Origin: Rhizobium leguminosarum
Lineage (GTDB): Bacteria; Pseudomonadota; Alphaproteobacteria; Rhizobiales; Rhizobiaceae
Assembly (NCBI RefSeq): GCF_017876795.1
Contig: NZ_JAGIOR010000001.1
Coordinates: 4,986,501-5,050,500, forward strand
Direction: 5' to 3'
DNA length: 64,000 nucleotides
Both the position numbers and the translations under genes were made by a program. Positions 26,723 to 35,299 of this stretch are shown piece after piece. A model generated the notes under the pieces. The model worked only from the letters and a program-made list of their open reading frames with translations. It was not told the DNA's origin and searched no databases. Position 1 is the first letter of the stretch. Each line of letters starts with the position of its first letter.

Positions 26723-27124
26723 ATGAGAGGCGCCAAGCCGAAAACCACCGCCCGAGCGCGATCGTTGCGTCGGTCAGATAACGACGCAGAAGACAAATTG
26801 TGGAAAGAGCTGCGCGATCGGCGGCTCAACGGAATAAAGTTCGTCCGGCAATTGCCGATCGGTCCCTACTTTGCGGATTTTGCCTGCCGTGAACTGCGCC
26901 TCGTGATCGAAGTCGACGGCAGCCAACACTCCGGAGATCGAAGAGATGGAATTCGAGATGCCTTCATGATCGGCAATGGCTGGTCGGTCGTCCGCTTCTG
27001 GAATGTGGACGTGCTGAAAGCGCTGCCGTCCGTGCTGGATACTATTCTTGCAATCCACGACGGCCGATTGACCGAACGCGTCGAGGTGGCGGATTTGCGA
27101 TTCTTTCCGGCTGCGAGCGATTAG
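26723..27124 (+). CDS. DUF559 (Vsr-like PD-(D/E)XK) endonuclease-domain protein
   Basis: 133 residues. DUF559 pattern: ARSLRRSDNDAEDKLWKELR, RRLNGIKFVRQLPIGPYFAD, FACRELRLVIEVDGSQHSGD, then GWSVVRFWNVDVLKALPSVL. The Asp of YFADFAC and the EVDGSQH motif form the expected PD-(D/E)XK core of Vsr-related nucleases. Activity of these short proteins has not been shown to my knowledge. It is antisense to the pho genes around it and sits between inverted RIME ends. A longer GTG start (26693) inside the repeat is possible. Confidence 0.88.
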   Translation: MRGAKPKTTARARSLRRSDNDAEDKLWKELRDRRLNGIKFVRQLPIGPYFADFACRELRLVIEVDGSQHSGDRRDGIRDAFMIGNGWSVVRFWNVDVLKALPSVLDTILAIHDGRLTERVEVADLRFFPAASD

Positions 27125-27144
27125 GCATGGCGTGCCGTATGGTC

Positions 27145-27189
27145 TGCCCCTCACCCTAACCCTCTCCCCGTAAAAACGGGGAGAGGGGA
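27145..27189. repeat. Right inverted repeat flanking the DUF559 gene (RIME end)
   Basis: A 45-base block starting TGCCCCTCACCCTAACCCTC and ending with the hairpin CTCCCCGTAAAAACGGGGAG plus AGGGGA. It is inverted relative to 26659-26702 and begins 20 bases after the DUF559 stop; the phoR stop is 20 bases further on. Confidence 0.88.
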
Positions 27190-27208
27190 CAAAAGGTGAT
27201 ATATCGCC

Positions 27209-28528
27209 TTAAAACCGCACGGTGAAATCGGTGCCCTTGCCGACTTCCGATTTGACGATCAGCCGGGCCCGGTGGCGGGTGAGGATGTGCTTGACGATGG
27301 CGAGGCCGAGGCCGGTGCCTTTTTTCGAGCGGCTGTCCTCGATGCTGACGCGATAGAAGCGCTCGGTCAGGCGCGGCACATGCTCGGCCGGAATGCCCGG
27401 CCCCTTGTCGACGATGCTGACCTCGACCGGCTGGCCGGCGCCGTTCTTCAGCCAGACATCGACCATCTCGCCCTCCTGGCCATATTTGCAAGCGTTTTCC
27501 ATCAGGTTCTCGAAGACCTGGACGAGCTCGTCGCGGTCTCCCAGCACCTCGACCTTGCCGTCGGGCAGATGCAGGTTGATGTCGACGCCGACATCGCTTG
27601 CCAGCGGGCCGAGTGAATCCCTGACGTGGCCGAGCAGCGGAACCAGGTCGACCTTCTCATCCGGGGCGATGTGCGATTTCAGCTCCAGGCGAGAGAGCGA
27701 CAGCAGGTCGTCGACCAGCCTGCTCATGCGCGTCGTCTGATCGAACATGATGGCGAGGAAGCGCGCCTGCGCCTTCAGATCGTTCTTCGCCGGTCCCTGG
27801 ATGGTCTCGATGAAGCCGCGCAGCGAGGCTAGCGGCGTGCGCAGCTCGTGGCTGGCATTGGCGACGAAATCCGACCGCATGCGGTCGATGCGACGAACCT
27901 CTGAAATATCGCGGAAGGAGAGAATGAAATAACGCTCGTGCGGCCCGCCATCTGCCGAAAATTCAATGGGGGCGCTGCGGACGATATAGACACGCTCGGA
28001 GGGCAGCCGCTCGGCATGCTCGATCTGGTTCGGCGCGTTGGTGGCAATAGTTTCGCGCACCATGTCGAGCACGCCGGGCGAACGCATGCGGCCCGATATA
28101 TGGGCGCCGAGCGCCACCTCGCCGAAGGCCTTTTCGGCAGCCCGGTTCTGGAAGAGCACCGAGGCATCGTCCGACAGCACCATGACCGGGATATCGAGGC
28201 CGGCGAGCGTGGCGGACACTTCCGGCAGGCGGCTTGGCAACACTTCCGGCTTGATCTCAACCGGCTCGACCGGTTCTGCCTTGATATCAGGCGCCTCGTT
28301 GAAAAGCGCGGTGACGATCATCACAAACAGCAGGACGAGCACCACCCACTTGTTCATGCCGGCGGCAAGCGCGACGAGCGCGCTGAGGATCGCCGCCAGC
28401 AGCACCGGCCGTTCGCGCCGGATGCGCGCCAACAGGCTTTTTCTCGATGGAGTTTCGTCTTGCAAGTGCCCTCGCGGCGTCGATTCGTTGTTCTTGATAT
28501 TGAACTCTGCCTGATAGCGGCAATTCAT
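27209..28528 (-). CDS. phoR: Phosphate regulon sensor histidine kinase PhoR
   Basis: 439 residues from the ATG at 28528. Two hydrophobic helices (about 42-57, 61-76) anchor the protein; a PAS-like domain (about 105-205) follows. The HisKA box is FVANASHELRTPLASLRGF, with His227. The ATPase has N box NLMENACKYG, G1 DKGPGIPAEHV and G2 GTGLGLAIVKH. It controls PhoB phosphorylation with PhoU and Pst. The frame stays open further upstream and no strong ribosome site marks the start, so the N-terminus is uncertain. It is separated from pstS by the DUF559 insertion. Confidence 0.92.
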   Translation of the reverse strand: MNCRYQAEFNIKNNESTPRGHLQDETPSRKSLLARIRRERPVLLAAILSALVALAAGMNKWVVLVLLFVMIVTALFNEAPDIKAEPVEPVEIKPEVLPSRLPEVSATLAGLDIPVMVLSDDASVLFQNRAAEKAFGEVALGAHISGRMRSPGVLDMVRETIATNAPNQIEHAERLPSERVYIVRSAPIEFSADGGPHERYFILSFRDISEVRRIDRMRSDFVANASHELRTPLASLRGFIETIQGPAKNDLKAQARFLAIMFDQTTRMSRLVDDLLSLSRLELKSHIAPDEKVDLVPLLGHVRDSLGPLASDVGVDINLHLPDGKVEVLGDRDELVQVFENLMENACKYGQEGEMVDVWLKNGAGQPVEVSIVDKGPGIPAEHVPRLTERFYRVSIEDSRSKKGTGLGLAIVKHILTRHRARLIVKSEVGKGTDFTVRF

Positions 28529-28670
28529 GACAGAAGTTTTCGGGCTGCCGCTTCGATGTGAAAGGCCGCGGGCGAAACCCACAAAAAATACCGGCCGAAC
28601 GCGAAAGATTTGATTTTCAACGGTAACTATGCTCGCCTGCGGGAAAGAAGCGATCGCTGAGGAGGAGCAT

Positions 28671-29552
28671 ATGGCCGAGACCGTCGAAAGCAGGGCTGTG
28701 GAGCTGGATATCCGCGGCAAGAAGCGCACCTTCGATGTCGACAATCCCGTCCTGCCGGACTGGGTGGAGGAACACGCACTGGCTTCCGGCGACTTTCCGT
28801 ACAAGAAGAAGCTGAGGGAAGAGGATTATCTGGAGCAGCTGGAAAAGCTGCAGGTGGAACTGATCAAGGTGCAGTTCTGGCTGCAGGCATCAGGCAAGCG
28901 GGTAATGGCGCTGTTCGAAGGGCGCGACGCTGCCGGCAAGGGCGGCGCGATCTCGGCCTCCTCGGCGCATATGAACCCTCGTCTTGCACGCGTCGTGGCG
29001 CTGACCAAGCCGACCGAGCGCGAACAGGGGCAATGGTATTTTCAGCGTTATGTCGCGCAGTTTCCAACGGCTGGCGAATTCGTGCTGTTCGACCGCTCAT
29101 GGTACAACCGCGCCGGCGTCGAGCCGGTCATGGGTTTCTGCACGCCGCAGCAATATGAGGGCTTCCTCAAACAGGCACCGCAGCTCGAAAAGATCATCTC
29201 CCATGAGGGCATCTTCTTCTTCAAATTCTATCTCGATATCGGCCGCGAAATGCAGCTGAAGCGCTTCCACGACCGCAGGCACGATCCGTTGAAAGTCTGG
29301 AAACTGTCGTCGATGGACATCGCAGCGCTGACGAAGTGGGGCGATTATAGCGACAAGCGCGACCGGATGCTGAAGGAAACCCATACGGATTTCGCGCCCT
29401 GGACGGTGATTCGCGCCAACGACAAGCGGCGGGCGCGCCTCGAACTCATCCGCCACATGCTGCACCGGATGGATTATGACGGCAAGGACAAGACGGTGCT
29501 CGGCACGGTCGATGAGGAGATCATCGGCTCAGGGCCTGGATTCTTGAAATAG
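28671..29552 (+). CDS. ppk2: Polyphosphate kinase 2
   Basis: 293 residues. PPK2 uses polyphosphate to phosphorylate nucleoside diphosphates (or the reverse). It has the Walker [21 protein letters not shown], the lid region [20 protein letters not shown], Walker [18 protein letters not shown] and [19 protein letters not shown]. These match class I, the GDP/ADP-phosphorylating group known from Sinorhizobium. The start is preceded by GAGGAGGAG. It diverges from phoR, so phosphate sensing and polyphosphate use are neighbours. Confidence 0.93.
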   Translation: MAETVESRAVELDIRGKKRTFDVDNPVLPDWVEEHALASGDFPYKKKLREEDYLEQLEKLQVELIKVQFWLQASGKRVMALFEGRDAAGKGGAISASSAHMNPRLARVVALTKPTEREQGQWYFQRYVAQFPTAGEFVLFDRSWYNRAGVEPVMGFCTPQQYEGFLKQAPQLEKIISHEGIFFFKFYLDIGREMQLKRFHDRRHDPLKVWKLSSMDIAALTKWGDYSDKRDRMLKETHTDFAPWTVIRANDKRRARLELIRHMLHRMDYDGKDKTVLGTVDEEIIGSGPGFLK

Positions 29553-29624
29553 GGTTTTCTGACGGAGGCGGCTAGGGCTACCGGCTTTGCCGGAGCCGGC
29601 GCCACCGGCTGCGCCGGAGTTGGG

Positions 29625-30824
29625 TTATTGCCCCGGCAGGATGCGGATGGCGAAGAGGTTGATGCCGCGCGCCTTGCCGTCGAGATCGCTGTTGATCGTC
29701 AGCGTGCCCGGCGCATTCGGCGCCAGCGAGCGGTCGAATTTCACCTGCAGCAGCGCATCCGACTTTTCGCGGGTGACATTGAAGCGATGGCGGGCGCAAT
29801 TGCCGAGCGACTGGAAATTGCATTCGACGGTGACCTGCGTCGGCTCGTCGCTGGTCGATTGCAGCGTCAGTGCGATGGTCGAGGATTTGCCGGCAAGCTG
29901 CTGCAGCACCGAGGGCGGAACGCTGATCGAGATATTGCCGTCGGCTGCACCGCTCTCAGAAATCAGGCGGATGGCGGGGCCGTCATTCTCGACGATCTTT
30001 TCGGTGCGCGCCCGCGGACCGCTTTGGATTTTGTCGGCCTCTTCGGGCTTGAACAGCGGGATCCAGTCGGCCGAGAAGCTGTTCTGCGGATCGATGGTCA
30101 CCGGCTCGTCGCTGTGAGGAGTGGCATTGCCAGCGCTGTCGTCATTACCGGTGAAATCCTCGGGCTGGGTGCTGGCCGGCGGATTGGCGACGCTGGTGTC
30201 GCGCTCCGCAGCCGTCAGCAGCAAGCCTGACGTATGCGCCCACCAGGCGCCGATACCGATGAAGGCAAGCAGGACGCACCAGACCAGCAGCCTGGAAAAG
30301 AACTTGCGCGGCTTGCGGCGGCCTGCCGCCCGCTCCGGGCGGAAATCCATGGTGGTGGCGCGCTGGCCGCGGGCAAGCCGCTCTTCGCCAGCGGGCGCGG
30401 CCGCCAGGTGATCGGCACTGCCGGCATGCACGTCGTCGAGACTGAAATCGTCGCCGCGGCTGTGGGCGACCTCGGGAGCGCGGGTCTCGCCTGCGGCCAC
30501 GGGGCTGTCGATGAGGTTGTCGATATCGGCGACATCGCCCCGATGGATCGGCGGCGCCGGCATTTCCACCACAGGCGGCACGGGCACTTCAGGCGGCCTC
30601 TGGCGTGGGTGAAGGCGGTCGCGCTCCTCGCCTTCGATGGCGTGGATGGTGCTTTCGAGGCGATGGCGGTGATGCGCGACGACCTCGGAATCGGTGATAT
30701 CCTGCTTGCGCAGGCCGGCTTCAAGCGCCTGGCGGGCCGACTGATAGATCCTCGCTCGAACCTCCGGATTGTCGCGATCGGAATTTTCGAGCGCTGTTCT
30801 GATGGCCGTTTCTAATCCGCTCAC
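29625..30824 (-). CDS. Single-pass membrane protein of unknown function
   Basis: 399 residues in three parts. Residues 1-70 are helical and charged (LETAIRTALENSDRDN, ARQALEAGLRKQDITDSE). A Pro-rich linker (72-95) and a disordered acidic stretch follow, then a basic-flanked TM at about 177-198 (FSRLLVWCVLLAFIGIGAWW). The C-terminal domain (about 225-399) is beta-rich (DGNISISVPPSVLQQL, LTINSDLDGKARGINLFAIR) and should lie in the periplasm, giving a cytoplasmic N-terminus. I do not recognise a named family. It is monocistronic and converges on ppk2. Confidence 0.75.
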   Translation of the reverse strand: MSGLETAIRTALENSDRDNPEVRARIYQSARQALEAGLRKQDITDSEVVAHHRHRLESTIHAIEGEERDRLHPRQRPPEVPVPPVVEMPAPPIHRGDVADIDNLIDSPVAAGETRAPEVAHSRGDDFSLDDVHAGSADHLAAAPAGEERLARGQRATTMDFRPERAAGRRKPRKFFSRLLVWCVLLAFIGIGAWWAHTSGLLLTAAERDTSVANPPASTQPEDFTGNDDSAGNATPHSDEPVTIDPQNSFSADWIPLFKPEEADKIQSGPRARTEKIVENDGPAIRLISESGAADGNISISVPPSVLQQLAGKSSTIALTLQSTSDEPTQVTVECNFQSLGNCARHRFNVTREKSDALLQVKFDRSLAPNAPGTLTINSDLDGKARGINLFAIRILPGQ

Positions 30825-31073
30825 ATTCAGTCCTTCACCTTGAACCCGGCATCGGACTGCAATCCCCGCCGTTCTCCATCAAAATTCGGTAGCGGCAAGC
30901 GCGGCAAACCGCAAGCCTTGCAGGCCCGGCTGCGGTTCATCGGCGGGATTATTGCCGGGTTTCACCGTTTACGGGCCTTATTTTATTAGCCATTGCAGAC
31001 GTATATATTCGAGCCGAAATCGACGAGGGCATGGCAGCCGCTCTTTTATCGCGTTTTCTTCTCTGTTAAGAGA

Positions 31074-31095
31074 TTGACGTTTTCGTAAACGTCAA
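31074..31095. promoter_or_regulatory. Palindromic operator before the nitronate monooxygenase gene
   Basis: TTGACGTTT and AAACGTCAA are perfect inverted arms of 9 bases around TCGT. The arm plus centre on the minus strand reads TTGACGTTTACG, identical to the first 12 bases of the palindrome before fadD (58155). It ends 15 bases before the start codon. The form resembles MerR-family LiuR-type sites. Confidence 0.6.
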
Positions 31096-31110
31096 TGGAA
31101 GCGATGAAGC

Positions 31111-32070
31111 ATGGCCCTGCCCCCGATCCTCAAAGACAAATTGAGACTGCCGGTCATCGGCTCGCCACTGTTCATCATCTCGCATCCGGCGCTGACGCTG
31201 GCGCAATGCAAGGCGGGCGTCATCGGGGCGTTTCCGGCACTGAACGCCCGGCCGGCGAGCCAGCTCGACGAATGGCTGGCCGAGATCACCGAAGAGCTTG
31301 CCCGCCATGACGCCGCCCATCCGGAAAGGCCGGCCGCCCCCTTTGCCGTCAACCAGATCGTCCATATGTCGAACAAGCGGCTGGAGCACGATCTGTCGCT
31401 CTGCGTCAAATACAAGGTGCCGATTGTCATCTCCTCGCTCGGCGCCGTGCCCGAGGTCAACGCCGCCGTGCATTCCTATGGCGGCATCGTGCTGCATGAC
31501 ATTATCAACAACCGCCACGCCCATTCGGCAATCCGCAAGGGGGCCGACGGGCTGATTGCGGTGGCGGCCGGGGCCGGCGGCCATGCCGGCACGCTTTCGC
31601 CCTTTGCGCTCGTCCAGGAAATCCGCGAATGGTTCGACGGGCCGCTGCTGCTGGCCGGCGCAATCTCCACCGGTGGCGCCATCCTTGCTGCAGAAGCGAT
31701 GGGCGCCGACATGGCCTATATCGGCTCGCCCTTTATCGCCACGCAAGAGGCGCGCGCAGCCGAGGCCTACAAGCAGGCGATCGTCGCGGGCGCTGCCAGC
31801 GATATCGTCTATTCCAATTATTTCACTGGCGTGCACGGCAACTATCTCAAACCCTCGATCGTCGCCGCCGGCATGGACCCGGACAACCTGCCCGCAGCCG
31901 ATGTCTCGAAGATGGATTTCGAACAGGCGGTCGGCGGCGCCAAGGCCTGGAAGGACATATGGGGCAGCGGCCAGGGCATCAGCGCCGTCAAGGCCGTCGA
32001 GCCGGTGGCCAAGCTCGTCGACCGGCTGGAGGCCGAATACAAGGCCGCTCGCGCCCGGATTTGCCTCTGA
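31111..32070 (+). CDS. Nitronate monooxygenase (2-nitropropane dioxygenase family)
   Basis: 319-residue FMN TIM-barrel protein that oxidises nitronates to carbonyl compounds and nitrite, often regarded as detoxification. Family signs: LPVIGSPLFIISHPALTLAQ at the start, then GVIGAFPALNARP, KGADGLIAVAAGAGGHAGTL, GPLLLAGAISTGGAILAAEA and GADMAYIGSPFIATQEA. It starts 15 bases after a palindrome shared with fadD, so a link to fatty-acid or branched-chain metabolism is possible. Exact substrate is unknown. Confidence 0.88.
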   Translation: MALPPILKDKLRLPVIGSPLFIISHPALTLAQCKAGVIGAFPALNARPASQLDEWLAEITEELARHDAAHPERPAAPFAVNQIVHMSNKRLEHDLSLCVKYKVPIVISSLGAVPEVNAAVHSYGGIVLHDIINNRHAHSAIRKGADGLIAVAAGAGGHAGTLSPFALVQEIREWFDGPLLLAGAISTGGAILAAEAMGADMAYIGSPFIATQEARAAEAYKQAIVAGAASDIVYSNYFTGVHGNYLKPSIVAAGMDPDNLPAADVSKMDFEQAVGGAKAWKDIWGSGQGISAVKAVEPVAKLVDRLEAEYKAARARICL

Positions 32071-32191
32071 ACCGGCTCTCCCCGCCCCTGCCCTCTTTTT
32101 TGCCAAAGGCATGACAGGGCGCTTGAAATCTTCGGACAATGGCTGTATCAGCGCCATGCAAATCGCAGGCCGCATGCTTCGGCCGTGAGAT

Positions 32192-32267
32192 GCCGCTTTA
32201 GCTCAGGTGGTAGAGCACATCATTCGTAATGATGGGGTCGCAGGTTCGAGTCCTGCAAGCGGCACCA
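32192..32267 (+). tRNA. tRNA-Thr (anticodon CGT)
   Basis: A 76-base gene with acceptor strands GCCGCTT and AAGCGGC, discriminator A and encoded CCA. D arm TAGCTCAGGTGGTAGAGCA, anticodon loop ATTCGTAAT with CGT, and T arm CAGGTTCGAGTCCTG are all intact. It reads ACG codons. No integrase or attachment duplication was found beside it. Confidence 0.97.
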
Positions 32268-32468
32268 TTTTCTCAACCGCGTGCAAACGACCTCCATTAT
32301 AAGCCTCTTTTAATATCCTGCGTCCACCTTTAGCTACGTTTGGCCGCTCGGCGGGCAAGCTTCAACAGGTCGTGGGCTTCTTCACTCAAGGCGGTCGGGC
32401 TGCCCCTTCGGTTCTCATGAGCGACCGATATCGATCGAGCGCGAGCAGGCCAGCAATTAGGAGGATTT

Positions 32469-32942
32469 ATGCGGATATCGCTTTTGAGTATCGTAGTTTT
32501 CACCTTTGCCATGTCCCCGGCACAGGCCAAGGATTTCCCTCTCGCTTCATGTGCTGGATGGAACGGAACGTTAATCAGCAGGACCGGCACGGATTCGAGA
32601 AATGCCGTTATGGAAGGGAACGTCAATCAGGCCAACTTCCAGGAATACTGCGAACGAGATCCGGGATACGAGACGACCGCGCATGGCGGGAAACTGACTG
32701 TTCAGCAGTGCGTGGCGATGTATGTGAAAGAAAATGGTAAAGACACCTATCGTTCCACCGCCGATTGCCGCAAGGGCACCCTGTCCTTCTTTCCTCCTGG
32801 CGGAGAACCGCTGCGCGTCACCTTCCCATTATCAGAGGATGCAGATGTATCGTGCTCCTCAGGCATGCCGCCGCTGATCGAGCAGTTCACGATGCTCTGC
32901 CCTAAGGCGGCGCGAAAGTTTAAAATGCTGGATGGTGAATGA
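32469..32942 (+). CDS. Small secreted protein, function unknown
   Basis: 157 residues with a signal peptide (RISLLSIVVFTFAMSPAQAK). The mature protein has six cysteines (SCAGWNG, YCERD, QQCVAMY, DCRKG, SCSSGM, LCPKAA), suggesting disulphides in the periplasm or outside. Segments include GKDTYRSTADCRKGTLSFFP. It lies after tRNA-Thr; AGGAGG precedes the start well (GGAGGATTT). No family recognised. Its base composition is lower in GC than the core genes around it, hinting at accessory status. Confidence 0.7.
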   Translation: MRISLLSIVVFTFAMSPAQAKDFPLASCAGWNGTLISRTGTDSRNAVMEGNVNQANFQEYCERDPGYETTAHGGKLTVQQCVAMYVKENGKDTYRSTADCRKGTLSFFPPGGEPLRVTFPLSEDADVSCSSGMPPLIEQFTMLCPKAARKFKMLDGE

Positions 32943-32949
32943 CTGTCCT

Positions 32950-33162
32950 TCATAGGCTGTAAGTTCGTTGAGCTGCCGGGTAGGCATAGACGGTCGGGAT
33001 GGTCACGATCAGCGTCGCCAGCCAACGGCTGGGATTGCTAAGGGCGGTATTGTTGATCAGCCAAGCGATGACGGGCTGCGTGATGAGCGGGTGAAGCGGC
33101 CGTGCGACCAATTCCGATGGGAACATGCCGCTGACAAACAGGTTTCTGCCTTGAGACAACAA
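32950..33162 (-). CDS. Possible small membrane protein (doubtful)
   Basis: A 70-residue frame, opposite to its neighbours and filling the gap between them. It has one or two hydrophobic stretches (LITQPVIAWLINNTALS, WLATLIVTIPTVYAYPA). No family is recognised and no strong ribosome site is seen. It could be a remnant or a chance frame. Confidence 0.25.
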   Translation of the reverse strand: MLSQGRNLFVSGMFPSELVARPLHPLITQPVIAWLINNTALSNPSRWLATLIVTIPTVYAYPAAQRTYSL

Positions 33163-33176
33163 GCATGGAGAAGAAC

Positions 33177-33554
33177 ATGTCCCTCAAACTCATCGCGATA
33201 TCGCTTCTTTCCATCGGCCTTGCCGGCTCTGCCATGGCGCAGACGGCTGGCGGTGCGAATTCCAGCGGGCGGCTTTCGGTGGCGCCTGTTATCGGCGGCT
33301 CGGGAAGTTCCGGCTCGGGCTCGGCTGGCACCGGATCCGCCAGCACTGGCTCGGCGGGCAGCAGTTCCGTCGGCACCGATCCCGGCACCACCGGCAGCAC
33401 CAGCGGCAACACCACGGGCAATGGCGGCGTCGAGCTCAACAGCGGCCGCAGCACGATCAATCCCGGCGGGGTCAATCCTAATCTCAAGCCGACGCCGGGG
33501 TGCACCGCCGGTTCCGCGAATACCGGCTCGGGCAGCGAGGCCTGCCCGCAATGA
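33177..33554 (+). CDS. Gly/Ser/Thr-rich secreted protein
   Basis: 125 residues with a signal peptide (SLKLIAISLLSIGLAGSAMA, cleavage after AQ or before). The mature protein is low-complexity and rich in Gly, Ser and Thr (SGSSGSGSAGTGSASTGSAG), with two cysteines only near the end (PGCTAG, EACPQ). It is likely a flexible extracytoplasmic protein. A GAGAAG site precedes the ATG at 33177; an upstream ATG adds four residues. Function unknown. An imperfect GGCCC hairpin at about 33592-33622 may terminate it. Confidence 0.65.
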   Translation: MSLKLIAISLLSIGLAGSAMAQTAGGANSSGRLSVAPVIGGSGSSGSGSAGTGSASTGSAGSSSVGTDPGTTGSTSGNTTGNGGVELNSGRSTINPGGVNPNLKPTPGCTAGSANTGSGSEACPQ

Positions 33555-33796
33555 GGATGGAGCGGACGTCCGCCTGACCTCCTGACAGAATGAAGGCCCC
33601 GGGGCTGAGGCCGCCGGGCCTTCGCTTCGCCGTAGCCGCTGCGAAATCGCGTGAAAACAACAGCCGCGAGAACGGCTTTACGACTCGCGCTTGCGGACGT
33701 AAAACTACCCATCACTCCGCAAGCGGCGCATCGCCCCACATCCCAGCCAGCCTGCCGACATTCCCGGCATCCGCGGAGCACCTGAAGAGGATCGTC

Positions 33797-35287
33797 ATGT
33801 CGAATGCAGCGCATCGCTCGAACCGCGTGCTTGTCGTCGCCACCATCATGTTCGCGACATTCATGGTGGCGATCGAGGCGACGATCGTGGCGACGGCGAT
33901 GCCGCGCATCGTCGGGCAGCTCGGCGGCTTTTCCTATTACAGCTGGGTATTTTCAGCCTTCCTGCTGGCGCAGTCGACGACAACAGTGATCTACGGCAAG
34001 CTTTCCGACATTTTCGGGCGCAAGCCGGTGCTGATCGGCGGTATCCTGATCTTCCTTGTCGGCTCTTTGCTCTGCGGGCTTGCCTGGTCGATGATGTCGC
34101 TGGTGCTGTTCCGGCTGCTGCAGGGGCTGGGTGCGGGCGCGATCCAGCCGGTGACGATGACCATCATCGGCGATCTCTTCAAGCTCGAGGAGCGCGGCCG
34201 CGTGCAGGGCGCGATGGCGACTGTCTGGGCGACCTCGGCCGTCGTCGGGCCGCTTGCCGGCGGCATCATCGTCGACACCTTCTCCTGGGCCTGGATCTTC
34301 TGGATCAACCTGCCGATCGGCATCATCTCGATCATCGCCTTCATGATCTTCCTGAAGGAGGAGGTGGCCCACAAGCAGGCAAAGATCGACTATCTCGGAT
34401 CGGTGCTGTTTTCGATCTCGATCGTCGCACTGCTGGTGATGCTGACGGAAACCTATGCAAGCGCCTGGATCCTGCTGTTGCTTTTCGCCGTCTTCGTCAT
34501 TGCGGGCATTCTCTTTCTCGCCCAAGAGAAACGGGCGCCGGAGCCGATCATCTCGATCCCGCTCTGGAGCCGCCGACTGATCGCCACCAGCAATGCGGCG
34601 ACGCTCTTGGCCGGCATGGCGCTGATCGGGCTGTCCACAATCCTGCCGATCTATGTACAGGGTGTGCTCGGCCGGTCGCCAATCGTTGCCGGCTTCACGC
34701 TCACCATGCTGGTCGTCGGCTGGCCGCTGGCCGTCATGCTCTCCAGCCGCTTTTATAAAGCCTTCGGCATTCGCCGGACGTTGCGCGTCGGCAGCCTGCT
34801 GTTTCCGTTCGGCGCCTGTTTCCTGCTGTTCCTGACTCCTGAGAGTTCACCGGCGCTGGCCGGTGCCGGCTCCTTCTTCATGGGCTTCGGCATGGGCCTG
34901 ATCAGCCTCACCAGCATCGTGCTGGTGCAGGACAGCGTCGAATGGTCGATGCGCGGCAGCGCCACCGCCTCGATCATCTTTGCCCGCAGCCTCGGCAATA
35001 CGCTCGGCGCCACCGTGCTCGGCGCCATCCTCAATGCCGGCATCAACCATTATGCAGGCGGCGAGGCGGCGGCTGGCCTGCGCGAGTCGCTGAACCAGCC
35101 GACCGGCCTTTCGGCGCTTGCCGCCGACCCGGCGATCCGCGCGGTCTTCAATGCGGCGCTGCACTGGAGCTTCTGGGGCGTGGTCGTCGTCGCGGTGCTG
35201 ACCTTCTTCACTACTTGGCTGATCCCGGTCGCGCCGAGCCGGAGCCAAGAGGGCGCGACTGTCGCAAGTGAGGCGGCCTCGCATTAA
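33797..35287 (+). CDS. MFS drug efflux transporter (EmrB/QacA, 14-TM type)
   Basis: 496 residues with about 14 hydrophobic segments. DHA2 family features: TFMVAIEATIVATAMPRIVG (motif D1), the A motif GKLSDIFGRKPVLIGG, LFRLLQGLGAGAIQPVTMTI and motif C-like AVVGPLAGGIIVDTFSWAWI. Such proton antiporters export lipophilic drugs or metabolites. The ATG at 33797 follows GAAGAGGAT; the frame upstream is not coding-like. The MarR gene 0.8 kb downstream might regulate it, though not as a neighbour in an operon. Confidence 0.92.
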   Translation: MSNAAHRSNRVLVVATIMFATFMVAIEATIVATAMPRIVGQLGGFSYYSWVFSAFLLAQSTTTVIYGKLSDIFGRKPVLIGGILIFLVGSLLCGLAWSMMSLVLFRLLQGLGAGAIQPVTMTIIGDLFKLEERGRVQGAMATVWATSAVVGPLAGGIIVDTFSWAWIFWINLPIGIISIIAFMIFLKEEVAHKQAKIDYLGSVLFSISIVALLVMLTETYASAWILLLLFAVFVIAGILFLAQEKRAPEPIISIPLWSRRLIATSNAATLLAGMALIGLSTILPIYVQGVLGRSPIVAGFTLTMLVVGWPLAVMLSSRFYKAFGIRRTLRVGSLLFPFGACFLLFLTPESSPALAGAGSFFMGFGMGLISLTSIVLVQDSVEWSMRGSATASIIFARSLGNTLGATVLGAILNAGINHYAGGEAAAGLRESLNQPTGLSALAADPAIRAVFNAALHWSFWGVVVVAVLTFFTTWLIPVAPSRSQEGATVASEAASH

Positions 35288-35299
35288 CGAGAGCGACAT

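Noticed and set aside
31066..32175. 369-residue antisense frame opposite nitronate monooxygenase
   Set aside because: Mirror of a well-supported gene, with shadow-type composition and no recognisable motif.
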